64,000 bases of DNA, taken from Azadirachta indica (lineage: Eukaryota > Streptophyta > Magnoliopsida > Sapindales > Meliaceae). The translations under genes were made by a program, and so were the position numbers. The stretch covers positions 1,883,769-1,947,768 of the forward strand of contig CM040440.1 of NCBI GenBank assembly GCA_022749755.1. The letters run 5' to 3'. Numbering within the stretch: the first letter of the stretch is position 1; every line of letters starts with the position of its first letter. Below the pieces are notes generated by a model. That model saw only the letters and a program-made list of their open reading frames with translations. It had not been told where the DNA came from and did no database searches. Below are positions 45,551 to 63,100 of the stretch, piece by piece.

Positions 45551-47358
45551 CTTTTTCGACAGTTTTCCCAACTGTTAAGTGAGCTATGGAGTGACAGATT
45601 TGGACTCGTGATTTTATGATGCGTCTTTGGGATTTGTATTGACCATTACTTAGGGATGAAATTACGCGATGGGCCTTGCGCGTTGGCAAGATTAAACCAT
45701 TGAAGCAAGGGTAGTATGGGAATTTAATAGGGAAAAAAAAAATCTCATGAGAGGTTGAGGAATAATTGGTGGATGTTGTTTCGCGATTGGAGAGATTAAA
45801 CAACGGTCACATGGACTTTGTCGTTTTTTCTTAAAAAAAAAAAAAAGGAAAAATATTCAAAGCAATTAGCACCGTCCATTTACATTTATCAAATTTAAAA
45901 ACAATAACTACAAAGAATATTATCACATTTATCCCCCTAAAATTTAATATTATATTATTTAAATAAAAAATATTAAAAATATATCACGTACCTCCCCTAA
46001 ATTATTAACTAACTAAAATGACTCCAACCATTTTTTTTTTAAATACTTATTTTTATTTTTTTATGTATATTATTTAATTCATATACACAATATAAATAAA
46101 ATGATCATAAAAAATATTAAAAAATAAAAAAAAATTGATTTGAAGTAGAAAATATTTTTTCAATAACATTTTCTAAGTAAACTACTCAAAGACATAATAA
46201 CGAAATTGAAAAAAATATATAAAATATGTTTAACAGAAAAAGAGAATACCAAAATCAAAGACTTGAATAATTCTTGAGAGATAGAAAAAAACCTAAATAT
46301 CCGACAAAAATTAACATGCAAACAAAGACCCGTCTTCTAACAGAAACATGAATTTTGCTAACAAGAGCTAAAACCAACAATATAGCTAATTATTATAGTC
46401 ATTTGCTAGAATAAACATTTACAATGAAATTGAACATAAAACTCTAAAGAAAAATTGGAAGATGATGGGTTTCAAGTCTCCATTTGAGATTATATTGAAA
46501 GAGTAAAATTAGCGTTACAAGATTATATTAAGGTTTTTGTTTCATCAAAATCTATTTATAAAGTTTTAAAATCAACCAAAAATAATTTTTTTAACTTTCA
46601 TTATCACAATGTCACTGACTATGTGAGAATTTAGAAAAATGATGTTTTTTTTCTCAAAAATAAGAAATATCAAATAATAATTTTACATATATACCCCTAC
46701 ACATAATAGTAACAAAACGGCCAAACGTAACAATGTGGAAGATAAGTGATACATTTCCTATAATTTCAAACTCAAAGGGAGAAATATGATAATAACTCGT
46801 AATAATAATAATTATAAAAGATAAAGTGTAGTATGTATAAAGGTATGTATTGTATTTATGAATGTATTTTTATATGGGTAGGTAGCTTTAAAACATGTGA
46901 TTTTTGCTTCACGAGATAATTTATGCTAGTATTACTTTATCCAGATTCTTACTTATCATATACTCTTTTTATTACATATTCTTTTTAGAGATAGCTAGCT
47001 TGCAATAGAAAAAAAATATTCAATGTGATGAAGGTTATAGTACAGAATGATTATGTATTTTAGTCTATGAGCATTAAATTTTGGTGTTTAATGGGTAAAA
47101 ATATATCGAGATTTGATTTATTATCTATCAATTGTTAATAGTATTGTATTCTAAGTTTTGGAAAAATTATATTAAAAAAAAATTTAAAAATATTTTATTG
47201 AATATAGATGTGGTTATATGTAGTCCTTCTTCCCTCACTTTAAACTTATATTTAGTTACAAATTAACACTTAAAAAATAAGAATGCTTTGCGTTAAAATA
47301 GCATGGTATAATGCTAGATTGATTTGTATTAAATTTGTATTTTATAAAGTGTGAAACT

Positions 47359-47461
<103 letters not shown>

Positions 47462-49171
47462 TTCTCAGTGCATCTCATCTCACAGAGTTGTTTGTCGATG
47501 GGATTGCGTTTGAAACTTCGGCCACGGACAATGGGAAGAGGGAGCCCACCGTGCATAATTATTAATTATTAATTATTAATGACTGGCCCATTAAATACGA
47601 AACTTGATGGCCCAAGTCCGGTTCATTTAGCTGAACTACCAACTTACAGGGCTCAATTAAGCAGGCCCAAATTCGCATCTTTATGGGCCACATAAAATTG
47701 GCCCATTCCAGTTCAGTAGGACAACGCCAATAGTTATCCATATTTCTCTAGTTATTTTTCTTTTAATTTGCATATTTCGTTAGTGCATAGCCCCTCAAAT
47801 CAAATGCTCTATTCTATATTAACACTGCCATAATTTTGTAATTATTAATTACATTAAAAGGAATTGAATATTACTTAAAACTATTTTTTAATACATTATA
47901 AACATGTATATACTATACATAGACTTTTGTTTCAGACAGCTAGATAATGGTTTGATCTGTGTAAGTCTCGACAAAGTATAGAACAAGGACTAGAATAATC
48001 CTGGCTTTTGTGAAGATAAAATTAGAGATAAAATATTGATAAAAGTAATGATTAAATATCTGCAGATTGAGAAAGAGAGGGAGTGGTGCCTCTTGGCCCT
48101 TTCACATGGTAAATCGATGAATGATTAACAACAATAATTATTACTAATAATTAGAAGAAGAGAAGAGTTGAATTTTTAATTGGAAAAGCAACGCAAAAAG
48201 GAAGAAGCTTTAATTGAATTTTCAATGGACGGATCAGAATCATCAGACGAGATCAGATCAGATCAGATCACCTTTTTATTTTAACCACACACGCACGGGT
48301 GATTGAGCATCATCATCAGTTTTATCAGCTGGCCCCACCAGAAAATTAATGGGAATGATTCGGTGGGACCACATGCTTGCACGTGCAATCACCACTCTAA
48401 TTACTGATTACAGATTTCTCTTTTCGCAGCTACCAAATTGCCACCGTCATTAATTATTTGCCATCATTTCATTACTTTTTAATTTCATCATTTCCAAATT
48501 AATTTAATTGTTTAAAAATCAAGATTAATTTATGCCCTTAATTAATTTCCTTCCCCTATTACTCTTATTTTATATGATTGACGGTCAATGACTATGTTAT
48601 AATACTATACATGCATCTACAAACATAAAATGATCATTACAAATAATTGTGATATAATAAATCATATCAATAATTAATACGATATTTGTTCTATTAATTA
48701 CATATAAGTTCGTTCAAGGCTTATATACAATATTGATAAACTTGCTCTTTATTGACTTTGTAGCTATATAAATAAATATATTATATGCTCATGTACAATG
48801 CTCTATGGTCAGCTATGATTACCATATTTCTTTAATTTTAATAATAAATTATTCGAATCAAATCATCAAATATATCACAGATCCCACTCATCAACACACA
48901 CACACACACACACACAATATAATAATCGATTAATTAATTAATTAAATTGCATGCATCTTTTGTTAATAGCAAATTAACAACATATACGTTACCTAGCTAG
49001 CCAGAAAAGGGCAAGACAATGCAGTACTGCGGGCATGCATTGAATTTTCTCTCCAGGGATCTCTAATGGTCCTAATTAATTAGGGAAATTGATTTATCGA
49101 ATTAATATAATTAGGGAGCAAATTCATAAAGTCACTTTATTTGTTTCTAATTAAATATGAGTTTTTAGTAG

Positions 49172-49206
49172 TCAAGATCAAGATCAAGATCAAGATCAAG
49201 ATCAAA
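49172..49206. repeat. (AGATCA)n hexamer repeat
   Basis: About six perfect TCAAGA units in tandem. Non-coding position. Confidence 0.85.
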
Positions 49207-49727
49207 TGAAATAAGTGATAAAAGATCGAGAGAATCATATATAGAGCAGTGTGTCAGCGTATAAGCTCGAGGATCTTTGCAAACATGTAGGGCAGTCTAA
49301 ATTTGTAAAAGATGAAAGTGATATTAATTATTGTACGTACTTTAATTTGTACCAAAACCTGTTGCGAATTTGACCAAACTAATTAATTAATTTAGCAGCT
49401 TTATAAGTAGATTAATTCAAATTAAGAGATGGAATATTACATTTCCATGCAGCCATGTGTCGGAGACTAGATGAAGAAAAATAACATAAGGGAAGAGAGA
49501 CAAGTTCATTGTGAGTCAAAGAAAGACATTAAAGATAAGAACAAGAGTTCGGTCCAAACTGACATCTTCTGGACGTGATATCTCGAATTATGTGATTGTG
49601 ATTCACAGACAGACTGAGAGAAAACAATATAGCTCGGGAAAAAAAGGGATTACATACAGCAATAGTAGTATGGGTGTTTTCAGGCCTATTTTTCCTTTCA
49701 TAAATATTTTCTCTTTAACGAAGAAAT

Positions 49728-49758
<31 letters not shown>

Positions 49759-50814
49759 CAGAGAGCGAGAGAGAGAGAGAGAGAGAGAGAGAGGGCACTG
49801 CATAGGATTAATTAGGGTTTTGGTACCCACGACGACCACTACCACGACCACGAAGGAAATGAAATGATGTAGAGGAAGAAAAATGGTCCCTAAGGTAATA
49901 ACAATAATAATATTGAAAAACCCAAGAAAGAATATATTGCAAAATGTGCTTTGACTCGAGCCAATTAATTGAAGGTCAATTTCATCTTCTTCTTTTTAAT
50001 TTCTCTCTTTTTCCTTTTTAGTACCTTCATCATCACTGCCCTCGTTCTACAGAAACTACCATGTCAAATCACACAAGCTGCAAATTCTGTTGTGCATATT
50101 ACATATATATATATATATATATATCATAATTCACAACCATGCAAAATTTCCCTTTCATTATTTTTTCTACTTTGTGCTAACTAATTTCATTAAATTATGT
50201 AATTATTTACTTTTATTTACCAAAATCCAAAAGTTTTTGGACCAAATTTATAAATTGATTATTACTTGAGAGCATCCAATAATTAATAATAATTGCGTAC
50301 GTGCGGTGGTTTCTCCACTTTCTTTCTTTCTTTCTTTGGCGAAGCTTTATTTATTTTTTATTTTTTATTTTTTTGCTTTTTTCGTCTATTGAGAAAAAAA
50401 AAAATCCAGTTTCATACAAGCAAAATCCAGTCAAACACAGCTGCATCAAGTGACAGGAAAATGATAGCGAGAGATCGATATCCATAAATACATACACTTT
50501 TTTTCCCCCCCTAAATCCTTAAAAACATTAAAAATTGAATAACAAATTTCAGTAACAGATGTATGCATGATATATAAATATATATATATATATGTGTGTG
50601 TATGTGCCCATGTGGTTGCGTGCATGGGTCGGTCGTCGGTCAATCTACGTTGCTCAGCAGCAAAAAGGAATGAAATTAAAAGAATCCAAAAAAAAGTTTC
50701 AACGCAGAATTGCTATATAAATTCATCAAAACAATCTCCTTTTTCTTTGTTTCAATCATGGAGCATGATCCAACGGTCATCATTACACTTTCTTCCATGC
50801 TCACATGACCTCAA

Positions 50815-50845
<31 letters not shown>

Positions 50846-51200
50846 GAATATATATGTATATATTAATTAGATTCCAATTATAATACTAACTATTATGATA
50901 ATATTTTAAACGCTTCTTTAATTCTCTGAAACCCTAGTACTGTTTTAGCAGTACTCTAGAATGCTAGACTAGCCATGTAGGATTTCATTTCCCATGTCTT
51001 CTCACGTCTCTTTTTTTTCTGATAAAAGTAAATTTGATCAATGACTCTAATAATCTGTGGAAATCAAAAAGCCTGCTTACTTTATCAATCTCTATATATA
51101 GAAATTCGAGGCCAACGTTTTGCTTCCCAAAAGTCTCTCTTGGTTGTGATTGTCAGCTAGCCTAATTTCTTTTCTTTCTTCGCTTTTCTTTGCGTTCTCC

Positions 51201-54040
<2,840 letters not shown>

Positions 54041-54572
54041 TGCCTCGTCATGCTGCAGAATCATATGGGCTTCAACCTTTTTTTTTTTTATTTTATTTTC
54101 CTCATCAGAAGAAAGCTATCCTTTACTATTCTTTAATGGGAGGCCTATTTTTCCAAGTTAGTTTATTTTACATAGACGTTGTAATCAAGTGTAAGTTTTC
54201 CTTCTTGTGGAGTAATATTGGTACAGGTACGATATCTGGTAATAATTTTGAAGAAGAGATTTTCAGTAAATACCAACTTTTAGTAGAAATTAGGCACTAT
54301 ATTCACTTATAATTGACATCTAATAATTCTATCTCATAATTGTACAATGATAATGTTAGCCTCTAAATTGTTCGCCTCATCATTGTACATAATAATTTCT
54401 TTCCCCAGGAATGCCATTGTATGGTTAGATATTGTATAGTATTCAGAAATTGTCTTTAGCAATTTCTGAAATAGAAAAAGAATTATATATAGCAAGAAAA
54501 TTGTCCACACATATCTTTAAGGAAGAAAAGAAAAAAAAACAAACAATAAAACACTACCTATAGAAAGCAATA

Positions 54573-55230
54573 TTGAGGCTTTTACATCCTGATACCTTTT
54601 TTTTTTTCTTTTATCTTGCTTTTTGATTTGTCTGTGGCAGAAACCCACCATTGCTGCCGAAAGGGTGAGCATTTTATCTTCTTACATCTTTAACTTGTCG
54701 CTAGTAATAATATGATTTCACAATTCTTGAATAAGTTCCTTGGATCATTCTTTGGGAAGGTGATGAATTTCAGTACAAGAAAATTTGCTACATGTTTCTC
54801 TTAGTAGTGCATCATTTTTTCAACTCTCTAAAAAGTAATGAAATCCCGAAGACGCTAAATTTTACTCAAACACAAAACAAGACCATTCCATGTTTTTAAT
54901 TTGCTGCCAAACTAGAAGATGCAGTAGCACCAGAGCAGAGAAAGCCAGCGAGAGAAATTGCGGAATGCTTGCTCCTCTATTCTTTTTCTTTCGCTTATAA
55001 CAATTCATGTTTCATTGTCTCTTTTACTAACGTATTTGACAATTGACATTCTTTTCCTGATCACTTTTGTTTTAATGAGATGAATTAGGTGTTTGGCCTG
55101 AATCAAAAAGCTTTACTTTGGAGCAATTCCACCCATGTGGAAAGGAATTTGTCAAAATGAAAAAGATTCTGGATTTTAATGCAACAGGTTTCTGTCATCC
55201 ATTCCTACCCTTTTGCTCGCGTGGGTTTCA
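54573..55230 (+). pseudogene. Inverted subtilase remnant (signal-peptide exon and D-loop exon)
   Basis: Plus-strand relic of the neighbouring SBT5 genes. 54573-54670 matches the signal-peptide exon of 59566-59470 (gaggctttta, ctgtggcagaaa, gccattgctgcc, gggtgagcatttta), with the ATG changed to TTG. 55085-55195 matches the VWPESKS exon and keeps PPMWKGICQNEKDSGF before a stop. The exons that should lie between and after are missing. Its 3' end faces the pseudogene on the other strand. Confidence 0.7.
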
Positions 55231-55536
55231 GCTGAACATCTTCATCGCCGAAGAACTAAAACAAAAGCATAGTTAGTGGGTAACAGCTGAAAAGCATCAT
55301 TGGCCACCTTGTAGCCATAATCAAGTAGAAATTAAAGGTCATGGAATTGAACCGGGTCTTATATCGCCCTGAAAGAAAACTTAACATGACAGCTGAACAG
55401 AATCTCCAATGATGAATCAAAGTAAAAGCATAATAAACCTGTCTTGTAGCTATAATCAGGCAGAAATTAAAGGCTTAATCTATGAAATAAAACTTGGCCG
55501 AAGGCAAATGTGCCAGGTCTTACAGTGCCTTCACCA
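55230..55536. repeat. Duplicated subtilase 3' flank
   Basis: Two tandem pieces (near 55305-55345 and 55440-55480) share 'tgtagc(c/t)ataatca(a/g)g(t/c)agaaattaaagg'. Both resemble the 3' flank of the copy at 60156 ('gccataattgggtagagattaaagg', 'cttggcctgaaggcaa'). Confidence 0.65.
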
Positions 55537-58500
55537 CTATAGGACTCTAACTTGGTGCTGTTTATCATGTGACCATATCAACTCTCCAAACACATAGTCC
55601 TTAGTTGCAGTGTTTGCCTTCTCAACTTTAATGGTGATTTTGAAACTTTTCTCCTCTCCAATCTTCATAAACTTCAAGCTCTTTGGTGCAACAGAAACTG
55701 AAATTTCTTTCGGCTTTTGAATTGGTACCTGGAGAACCAACATTCTTCACTGTTCGCATCAGTGTCATTGAGCCAGAGAGTTTGGGGACTGCATATTGAA
55801 GGTAGTAGAAGTTCACTGCATATTGAAGGTAGTAGAAGTTCCCTAGACTAACATACTTGGGGCATGCATAGGAGTTTCTGAACAGAATGAAATTTGTGTT
55901 TTATTATATCCCAATGCGCAAAGAAAGTTGAGGTAATCATTTACGGTTAAGTCATAAACCAAGCCAGGATCCACGGCAAGATTTGGTTGCACATGCCCTG
56001 CTCCATAACTGAAGAGTGTTGCTGCGAAGTAGGATGCATTCAGAATTGTTTCCTTCTCGTTACCCAGGATGGTTGCTGTAGAAACAGAAGGCAAAAGTAA
56101 TTATGAAATTTGAATTTTTAGCAAACTTCAATCGGAAATCAAGGAGTATTAGTTTATAATATACCCGTGGTCATGATGGCAGATTTAATTGCTGCAGAAC
56201 TCTAATCGGGATAAAGGGTTTTAAGAAGGCCAGCAATTCCAGAAACATAAGGACACGACGTTGAAGTTCCTGAAAAGGGAGTTAAATCGAATACGGCGCT
56301 TGTCAAAATCTTCACTTATTGGCCCTATGGCTTCAGTATAGACGGCTATAATATCTACTCCTGTTAGTGATATCAGACTGAAACTTAGAGAACTATAACA
56401 ATTGATTATTTAATTCAAATGGCTCCAAAGATGCAAGAATGTAACTCAGTTGCCCATATGTCGTACTTTAAGGATCACTGGGGTGACTGTGTTTGGCGCT
56501 TTCGATGATAAAGTAGCCATGAACGGGGCTGGTTTTGTTCCAAGTTCTTTGGTTGCTTGCGTAACATAACCAACAGGATGCCTATTAGAGATAAGATTCA
56601 AATTATTGTGCCACGAATTTCCATGGAAGCTTAAGAAATTCCAGGCATCCTTTTCTTCTTACTAACGGCCGTTTGTTTTTTTGACTTAGAGCTGTTTATT
56701 TTTTAATTTATTAAAAATATCAGAATGTAATTAAGTCAAAAATTTATATTTTAGTCATATTCAGACTCAAACAATAATAACAAACTCTATCTTAGTCAAA
56801 TTAATGGAACTAAATATAGCAACACCATCAGCGAAGCTGATATGTGAAGCAGGTAGCACATGAGGATCAGCAAGAAGTTCAATCCCGTTTTTCTGGTTGT
56901 TGGCAACAACCATGCGAACAGCACCAGCCAAGCTGCTTGCACGCCCTTGTGCAACGTCGATATTCTTCCACAAAGGCACACCAAGTTTTTCCTTTCACCT
57001 TTTTAGGATCAAAGTGTTCCGTCCTACTGCCTACAAAGCAGACTGCGTGATGCCCCAACAACTGAAAAAAAAAAAAAAAAAGTAGTTTTGCTATTTGAAT
57101 CATAATATTAATACAGGGAAATTATCCTATTCTTAGGCGTTTTCTATTGATGTATTAGGTAATCTAGCATCTGCGGCATTGACTAGTGGAAAGAGCTAGT
57201 TCTGTTGCAAGCCTTCATCCGATAAGCTTTGTCCCTTCAGAATCAAATGCATGTTGAAAGGAGAAAAGAATGTTAAACCTTGAAGGCGTTTGTTGTTGCC
57301 AAGGACAACATAACTAGGGAAATCTCCATCGATTGTGCTAGCACCAACTGTGATTTGCCAAGGTGCAACATTTGATACAGTACCATCAGGAGGACCAGAA
57401 CCAGCAGCAGAGAAAATGACAACAATTCCATGCCTAACAGTATGAAATGACCCAATTGCAAGGCTGTCACTGAAAAATGCTGAGGCTTTGCCACCTAGCG
57501 AAACGGACAATACGTCACCACCATCATGAATGGCCACATCGAAGGCTGCCAGTAAATCAGCTCCAAAACAATCATTATCTCCCATAAGCGGCTAGCAAGC
57601 TTTTAAGCTGCCACTCGGGCTTTTGGTGATCCCCCTTTCGCTGTTCCTTGCCCAAAGCCGAAAACCACTTGCCTTGGCTACAAAATTGCCGTGGGCTGTT
57701 GATAAGGTGTGTGACCCATGAGCATCATTGTCTCGCGTAAATTCAAAGGAAGAGTCGAGTGGTCCTAACGACATCTGCATAGCCTTTGTTGAAGTACATT
57801 GCTCCTATCAGCTTCCGTCGGTGCAAACACTAACATTATTCTCGAAGCCACATGAGCAAAAAAGGGTAGAGTGGACCTGTTTAACAAGATATATATATAT
57901 ATATATATATATGGCAGGATAAATTACTTTTTTTTTTTTTTTACATAATTTTTTACGTCAAATATAAGTCGTTGGATCTAAGCATATCCAATAATTGAAA
58001 TTACATCTGATATATGCATTAATTATGAATATATTAATTACATGATCAAATACAATTATAATTATGCATTAATTATATATATAATTAGATGTCAAAATAT
58101 ATATAATTAATACAAATATCAAATATATAACTAATTATGATTACATCTAATCATAATTAATACACGTGTCATATATATAATCAATGCATTAGTTATGTAT
58201 TAATAATTATATATATAATTACATGATCAGGTATCTATAATTAATATATAATTAATACACATATAAGATATAATCTCAACCGTTAGATATATTTAAATTT
58301 AATGACTTATATTTGATATAAAAAATCATATAAAAAAAAAGTCATTGATATGTCCTTATATATATAAAGCAACTGGGATAGAATAGAATATAATTAAAAG
58401 ATTGGAAAAAACATTGGAACATGAGCGAAAGGGTAGGAATGAATGACAAAAACCTGTTACATTGAAATCCAGCATCTTTGTTATTTTGACAAATTCCTTT

Positions 58501-59566
58501 CCACTTGGATGGAATTGGTCTTCATCGCTCAAGCTTTTTGATTCGGGCCACACACCTAACATGATTCCATTGAAACAAAAATGACATGTTATCAAAGAAT
58601 GACAAATATGATAAATTTGACTGAACAATATGGACAAATGTTATGGAAAAATACATTTAATATTTCGAATGAATAAGAACTCAATCACTGTCAATATTTC
58701 CAATAATGGTATCTTCACCATATCTTGCCTTCTTCCAGACTGAGTTCGAACGAATCTGGCCATTATGCTCCAGGCTGAGGAAATCCCAGGAATGAGCTGT
58801 GTGTAATTTCTTTCCTTGGTTCAAGAGAACCGAAACCACTTTTTGGGATGTTCTGCATTATGCAAGGGGATTAAACTGAATTACTCGTAAAGAAGAAGAT
58901 AAAGTCAAAAAACAGAGAGATACCAGGGAAGCAAGGCTATCTCTGCTGCTACATCATCATCTAGCTTTGCAGCAAAGCCATTGATGTGTTTTTGTACGAG
59001 TAGAAAACAGCATCTTCGAGATTATCATTGCTGTTTAGAATCTTTTTTTTTTTTTTTTGAACCATACTGTTTAGAAAGATGAAACACTACATTTATCACT
59101 GAAATTGTATTGAACGAGAGGTACGCTGGAGGAATAATAACATACAGTCCCCTTAGTTATTTTATGTTCACAAATGAAGACATAATTTATGAATTTGTAC
59201 AAAATAGGTCCATTTGTATCGAATTGGTCACCAAGCAAATTTTCTTTCACTTCAAATTATTTATCACCTTCCCAAGTGTGATCCAAGGAACTATAGTCAG
59301 ACTCAGTCACTCGATTTACATCAACAGATGATTATTCAGGTCCATGAGAATGAGCTCCCAAGTAAACAATATATGACTACAATCATTTCAAAGGGAGAGT
59401 AATTATGAATTAATAAATGAAATTAACAAAGACAAAGCTTCATAGATAATAGAGGAAGAAAGAAGGTTAAAATGCTCACCCTTGTGGCAGCAATGGCTGA
59501 TTTCTGCCACAGAGAAAAGAGAAAACAAGGTAAAAGGAAAATGCAGATAGGATTTAAAAGCCTCAT
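55537..59566 (-). pseudogene. SBT5-type subtilase pseudogene (full-length, many lesions)
   Basis: Almost complete gene structure. Signal-peptide exon: MRLLNPICIFLLPCFLFSLW, ATG at 59566. Prodomain pieces near 58950-59050 are shifted. The VWPESKS exon lacks about 7 bases. The His-region exon ([18 protein letters not shown]) then shifts frame. The Asn region reads FSAAGSGPPDG where active copies have [11 protein letters not shown], so the oxyanion Asn is gone. The Ser region GTSTSCPYVSGIAGLLKTL is followed by a TAG in place of Trp. The C-terminal Fn3-like part carries a 27-bp tandem duplication (55788-55841) and more shifts. A MITE-like element lies inside it (57922-58345). It is the paralogue of 60156-63911 and certainly non-functional as a protease. 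Confidence 0.85.
57922..58345. mobile_element. MITE-like inverted-repeat element inside the subtilase pseudogene
   Basis: The left arm (ttttttacataatttttta, then cgtcaaatataagtcgttgg) matches the reverse complement of the right arm (ttttttatatgattttttat, then atcaaatataagtcatta). Between them is AT-rich DNA built of TAATTAT/ATATATAAT pieces. Ends and target duplication are blurred by T runs, so the family is not assigned. Confidence 0.6.
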
Positions 59567-60155
59567 CGGTAAATAGCTCTTTTCAAAGAGATAGAAGGTG
59601 TGAAGCTCTTTCTTGTAGTTCACAATTTACCCGAAAGCAAATTCTGAATAGTTATAGCGTGTTAGAAACTCGATTGCATTTGCAATATTGATCCATATAA
59701 TTATACTACAACCAGCCCCCAACTTTTGGGCAAGAAATGGACAATGATGAGACAGGTGGCTTAGGGTACATCATAGTTATAACCGTGTGGGAAATTAACT
59801 CTAATTTTATTAAAAGTTGATATTTATCAAAATTTGTAATTTTAAAGTTAAGTGAAGCACAATAGTTTTAAACAGTCAATACTTTAATATATGATAATTA
59901 GTTATATGTATGATGAAACAAAATGAAAAGGAAGAAGAAAACGAAAAGGTAAATAAAGATAGTTTAACTGTTGTCTCGATATAGTTATTTTTCATTTTAC
60001 TTACTACTAATTATTGATTATTAATTAGCATAACAGCAACATTGCTGAAGAATTAAAATAAAAGCATACTTAGGCTATTTTACCGCCATAATTGGGTAGA
60101 GATTAAAGGCTTAATCCAATAATTAAACTTGGCCTGAAGGCAACTGTGCTAATTC
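59567..60155. other. Spacer between subtilase copies
   Basis: Promoter side of the pseudogene and 3' flank of the copy at 60156. No gene seen. Confidence 0.5.
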
Positions 60156-63100
60156 TCACACTGCCTTCACAGCTATAGGACTCCTAACTTGGTGCTGTTT
60201 ATCATCTGACCATATCAACTCTCCAAATACGTACTCCTTAGTTGCAGTTTTCGCCTTCTTAACTTTAATGGTGACTTCGAAACTTTTCTCCTCTCCAATC
60301 TTTATGAACTTCAAGCACTTTGGTGCAACAGATACTGAAATTCCTTTCGGCTTTTTCACACGAGCTTTGTAAGTTCCCGGAGAACCAACATTCTTGACCG
60401 TTCGCGTCGCTGTGATTGAGCCAGAGAGTTTAGGGACTGTAATTGAAGGGTAGTTGAAGTTGGCTACAGTAACATTCTTCGGGCATGTATAGATTTTTTC
60501 TGAGAAGAGTGAAATTTGTGTTTCGTTGTATTTTAATGCACAAAGAAAGTTGAGGTAATCATTCACGGTCAAGTCATAAACCAATCCAGGATCCATGGCA
60601 AGATTTGGTTGCAGATGCCCTGCTCCATAGCTGAATGGTGTTGCCGCAAAGTAGGATGCATTCAGAATTTTTTCCTTGCTGTTATCCAGTATTGTTGCTG
60701 GGAAATAGAGAGCAAAAGAAATTATCAAAATTTGAGTTATTCAGAACACCAGGCAGAAATGAAGTTTCAAGGGCTAGTTCTTGTTTACCTGTGGTCATGA
60801 TGGCTGATTTAATTGCTCCAGGACTCCATTCTGGGTGCAGGGTTTTAAGAAGGCCAGCGACTCCAGAAACATGAGGACATGACATTGAAGTTCCTGATAC
60901 AGAATTGAATGGAATCCGGCGCTTGTCATAATCTTCATTTGTTGGACCTTTTGCTTCAGTATACGCAGCTATAATTGTCACTCCTGGTGCAGTGATATCG
61001 GGCTGAAACACAGAGAATAATTAAAAATGATTGATTATCCAATTTAAAAGGCTCAAGAGCTTTGAAGGAAATTTAACGCAGTTGCATTTTACAGTACCTT
61101 GAGGATCTCTGGCGTAATGGTATTTGGCCCTTTGGATGAAAAAGCAGCCATGAATGGAGCTGGTTTTGTTCCAAGTTCTGTGATTGCGTGCGTGATGTAA
61201 CCAACAGGATACCTGTTAGAAATAAAAAAAAAAATTACAGTACCATGAGTTTTCATGTAAGTTGATGAAATTCCAGGAATGTTTTATCATCTTACTTGGT
61301 TGAATTGATGTAACGAAATATAGCAGCACCATCAGTGAAGTTGACATGTGAAGCAGGTAGAACATGCGGATCAGCTATAAGTTCATTCCCATCTTCCTGG
61401 CTATTGGCAAGAACCATGCCAACAGCGCCAGCCAGTGCTGCTTGCTCACCCTTGTCCACTCTTGCATTTTCTCCACGAAGGCAAACCAAGATCTTTCCTT
61501 TCACCTTTTTAGGATCAAGTGTTCCTTCCTCACAGAGCAGACTGCACAATATTACCAGCAATTCCAAAAAAAAAAAAGTTGTTTGCAATTTGAATCACAA
61601 TTTCAACCTAGACAAATGGTCTTATTCTTACGCATTTTCTGCAGTTGCATTATCTACTTTAGCATTTGCACCACTGATTAGTGGAAAGAACTTGTTGCCT
61701 GGCAAGCCTTTAGCAGATAAGCTTTGTCCCTTCAGAATCAAATATAAGTTGTATAAATTCTCATACGCTTAAAGATTTAGTTTTCTTGCGGTAAAAGCAT
61801 TGAAAGAAAGGAAGGCAAAAAATATTAACCTTAAAGCTTTTCTTGTTTCCAAGGACAACATAACTAGGGAAATCTCTATCAGTCGTGCTAGCTCCGACTG
61901 TAATTTGCCAAGGTGCAACATTTGACACAGTACCATCAGCAGGACCTGAATTACCAGCTGAGCAAATGACAACAATTCCATGCTTCACAGCATGAAAGGA
62001 ACCAATTGCAATGCTGTCATTGAAAAATGCTGAGGCATCGCCTCCTAGTGAAACAGACAGCACATCAACGCCATCGTGAATTGCCATATCAAAGGCCGCC
62101 ATTATGTCAGCATCATAACATTCATTTCGTGCCACAGGTGGCCAGCAAACTTTGTAAGCTGCTACTCTTGCTTTTGGTGATCCTCCTTTTGCTGTTCCTT
62201 TGCCCAAGCCAAAAACACTTGCCTTGGCAACAAAATTACCACCAGCTGTCGATAATGTGTGGGATCCGTGCCCTTCTTTGTCGCGTGGAGTGTCGTAGGA
62301 AGAATTCAGTGGTCCAATGACAGAAGCATAGCCTTTATTGAAGTATCTTGCTCCTATTAGCTTCCTACATGTTTTTTCACAAGAAATAAACAATTGTCTT
62401 TCGCCCTGGACTTACATAGAGTACAGTGAAATTTATTATGCATTAATTAATCCTAATTAATCAAGCCAGCCAGTGATTAATCAAATTATAATCTAATTAC
62501 TAAAAGTCAATATTCAATGTGAGATTTGCATTGAACTCATAAAAATATGAGATATCCTGAACCGACTTATTGAAAAACAAGGGATTGACTTTACACCGAC
62601 TAGACTTGTAAAAGCAGCAAGATTCATAGTGCCAATGTTTCATAATCTTCCCCTTTGTTTGTCTTATTCATTCACTCACTTTTTAGCAAGCAAGAAAGCA
62701 TTTTCATATTATCTGATACTGTTTTCCTACTCTAGAATTTAGGGAACAAGTTTTATCGTAAAGTTTCAAATGAATGTGCTTTGTGGTACCACTCCACAAA
62801 GCAGATCATGGGAATTTGCTCTTGATTGATTCCATAAAGTAGGCACTGCTGAAGCGTGAAAGATACCCCCCTGGTATGGACAATAATATTCAGGCTAGAT
62901 TATGAAGAAGACTGTTGAGGACCAATTATTATGCACGTTGATGAAAGCAACTTGAATAATTCAATATTAAAAAAACGCCCTAAATTAATAAGTATGCTTT
63001 GGGTATAACATATTACATAGAAATTAAGAAAAGGGGGTATCAAAAAGGCAAGATTCAATAAAGGCGCAAAAAGGTTTCTGGGTATATTGGGGTAGAAATT

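Noticed and set aside
59110..59402. Plus-strand frames near 59.1-59.4 kb
   Set aside because: No recognisable domain. Part of the stretch resembles a dispersed repeat at about 2.9 kb, so it is more likely repeat DNA.
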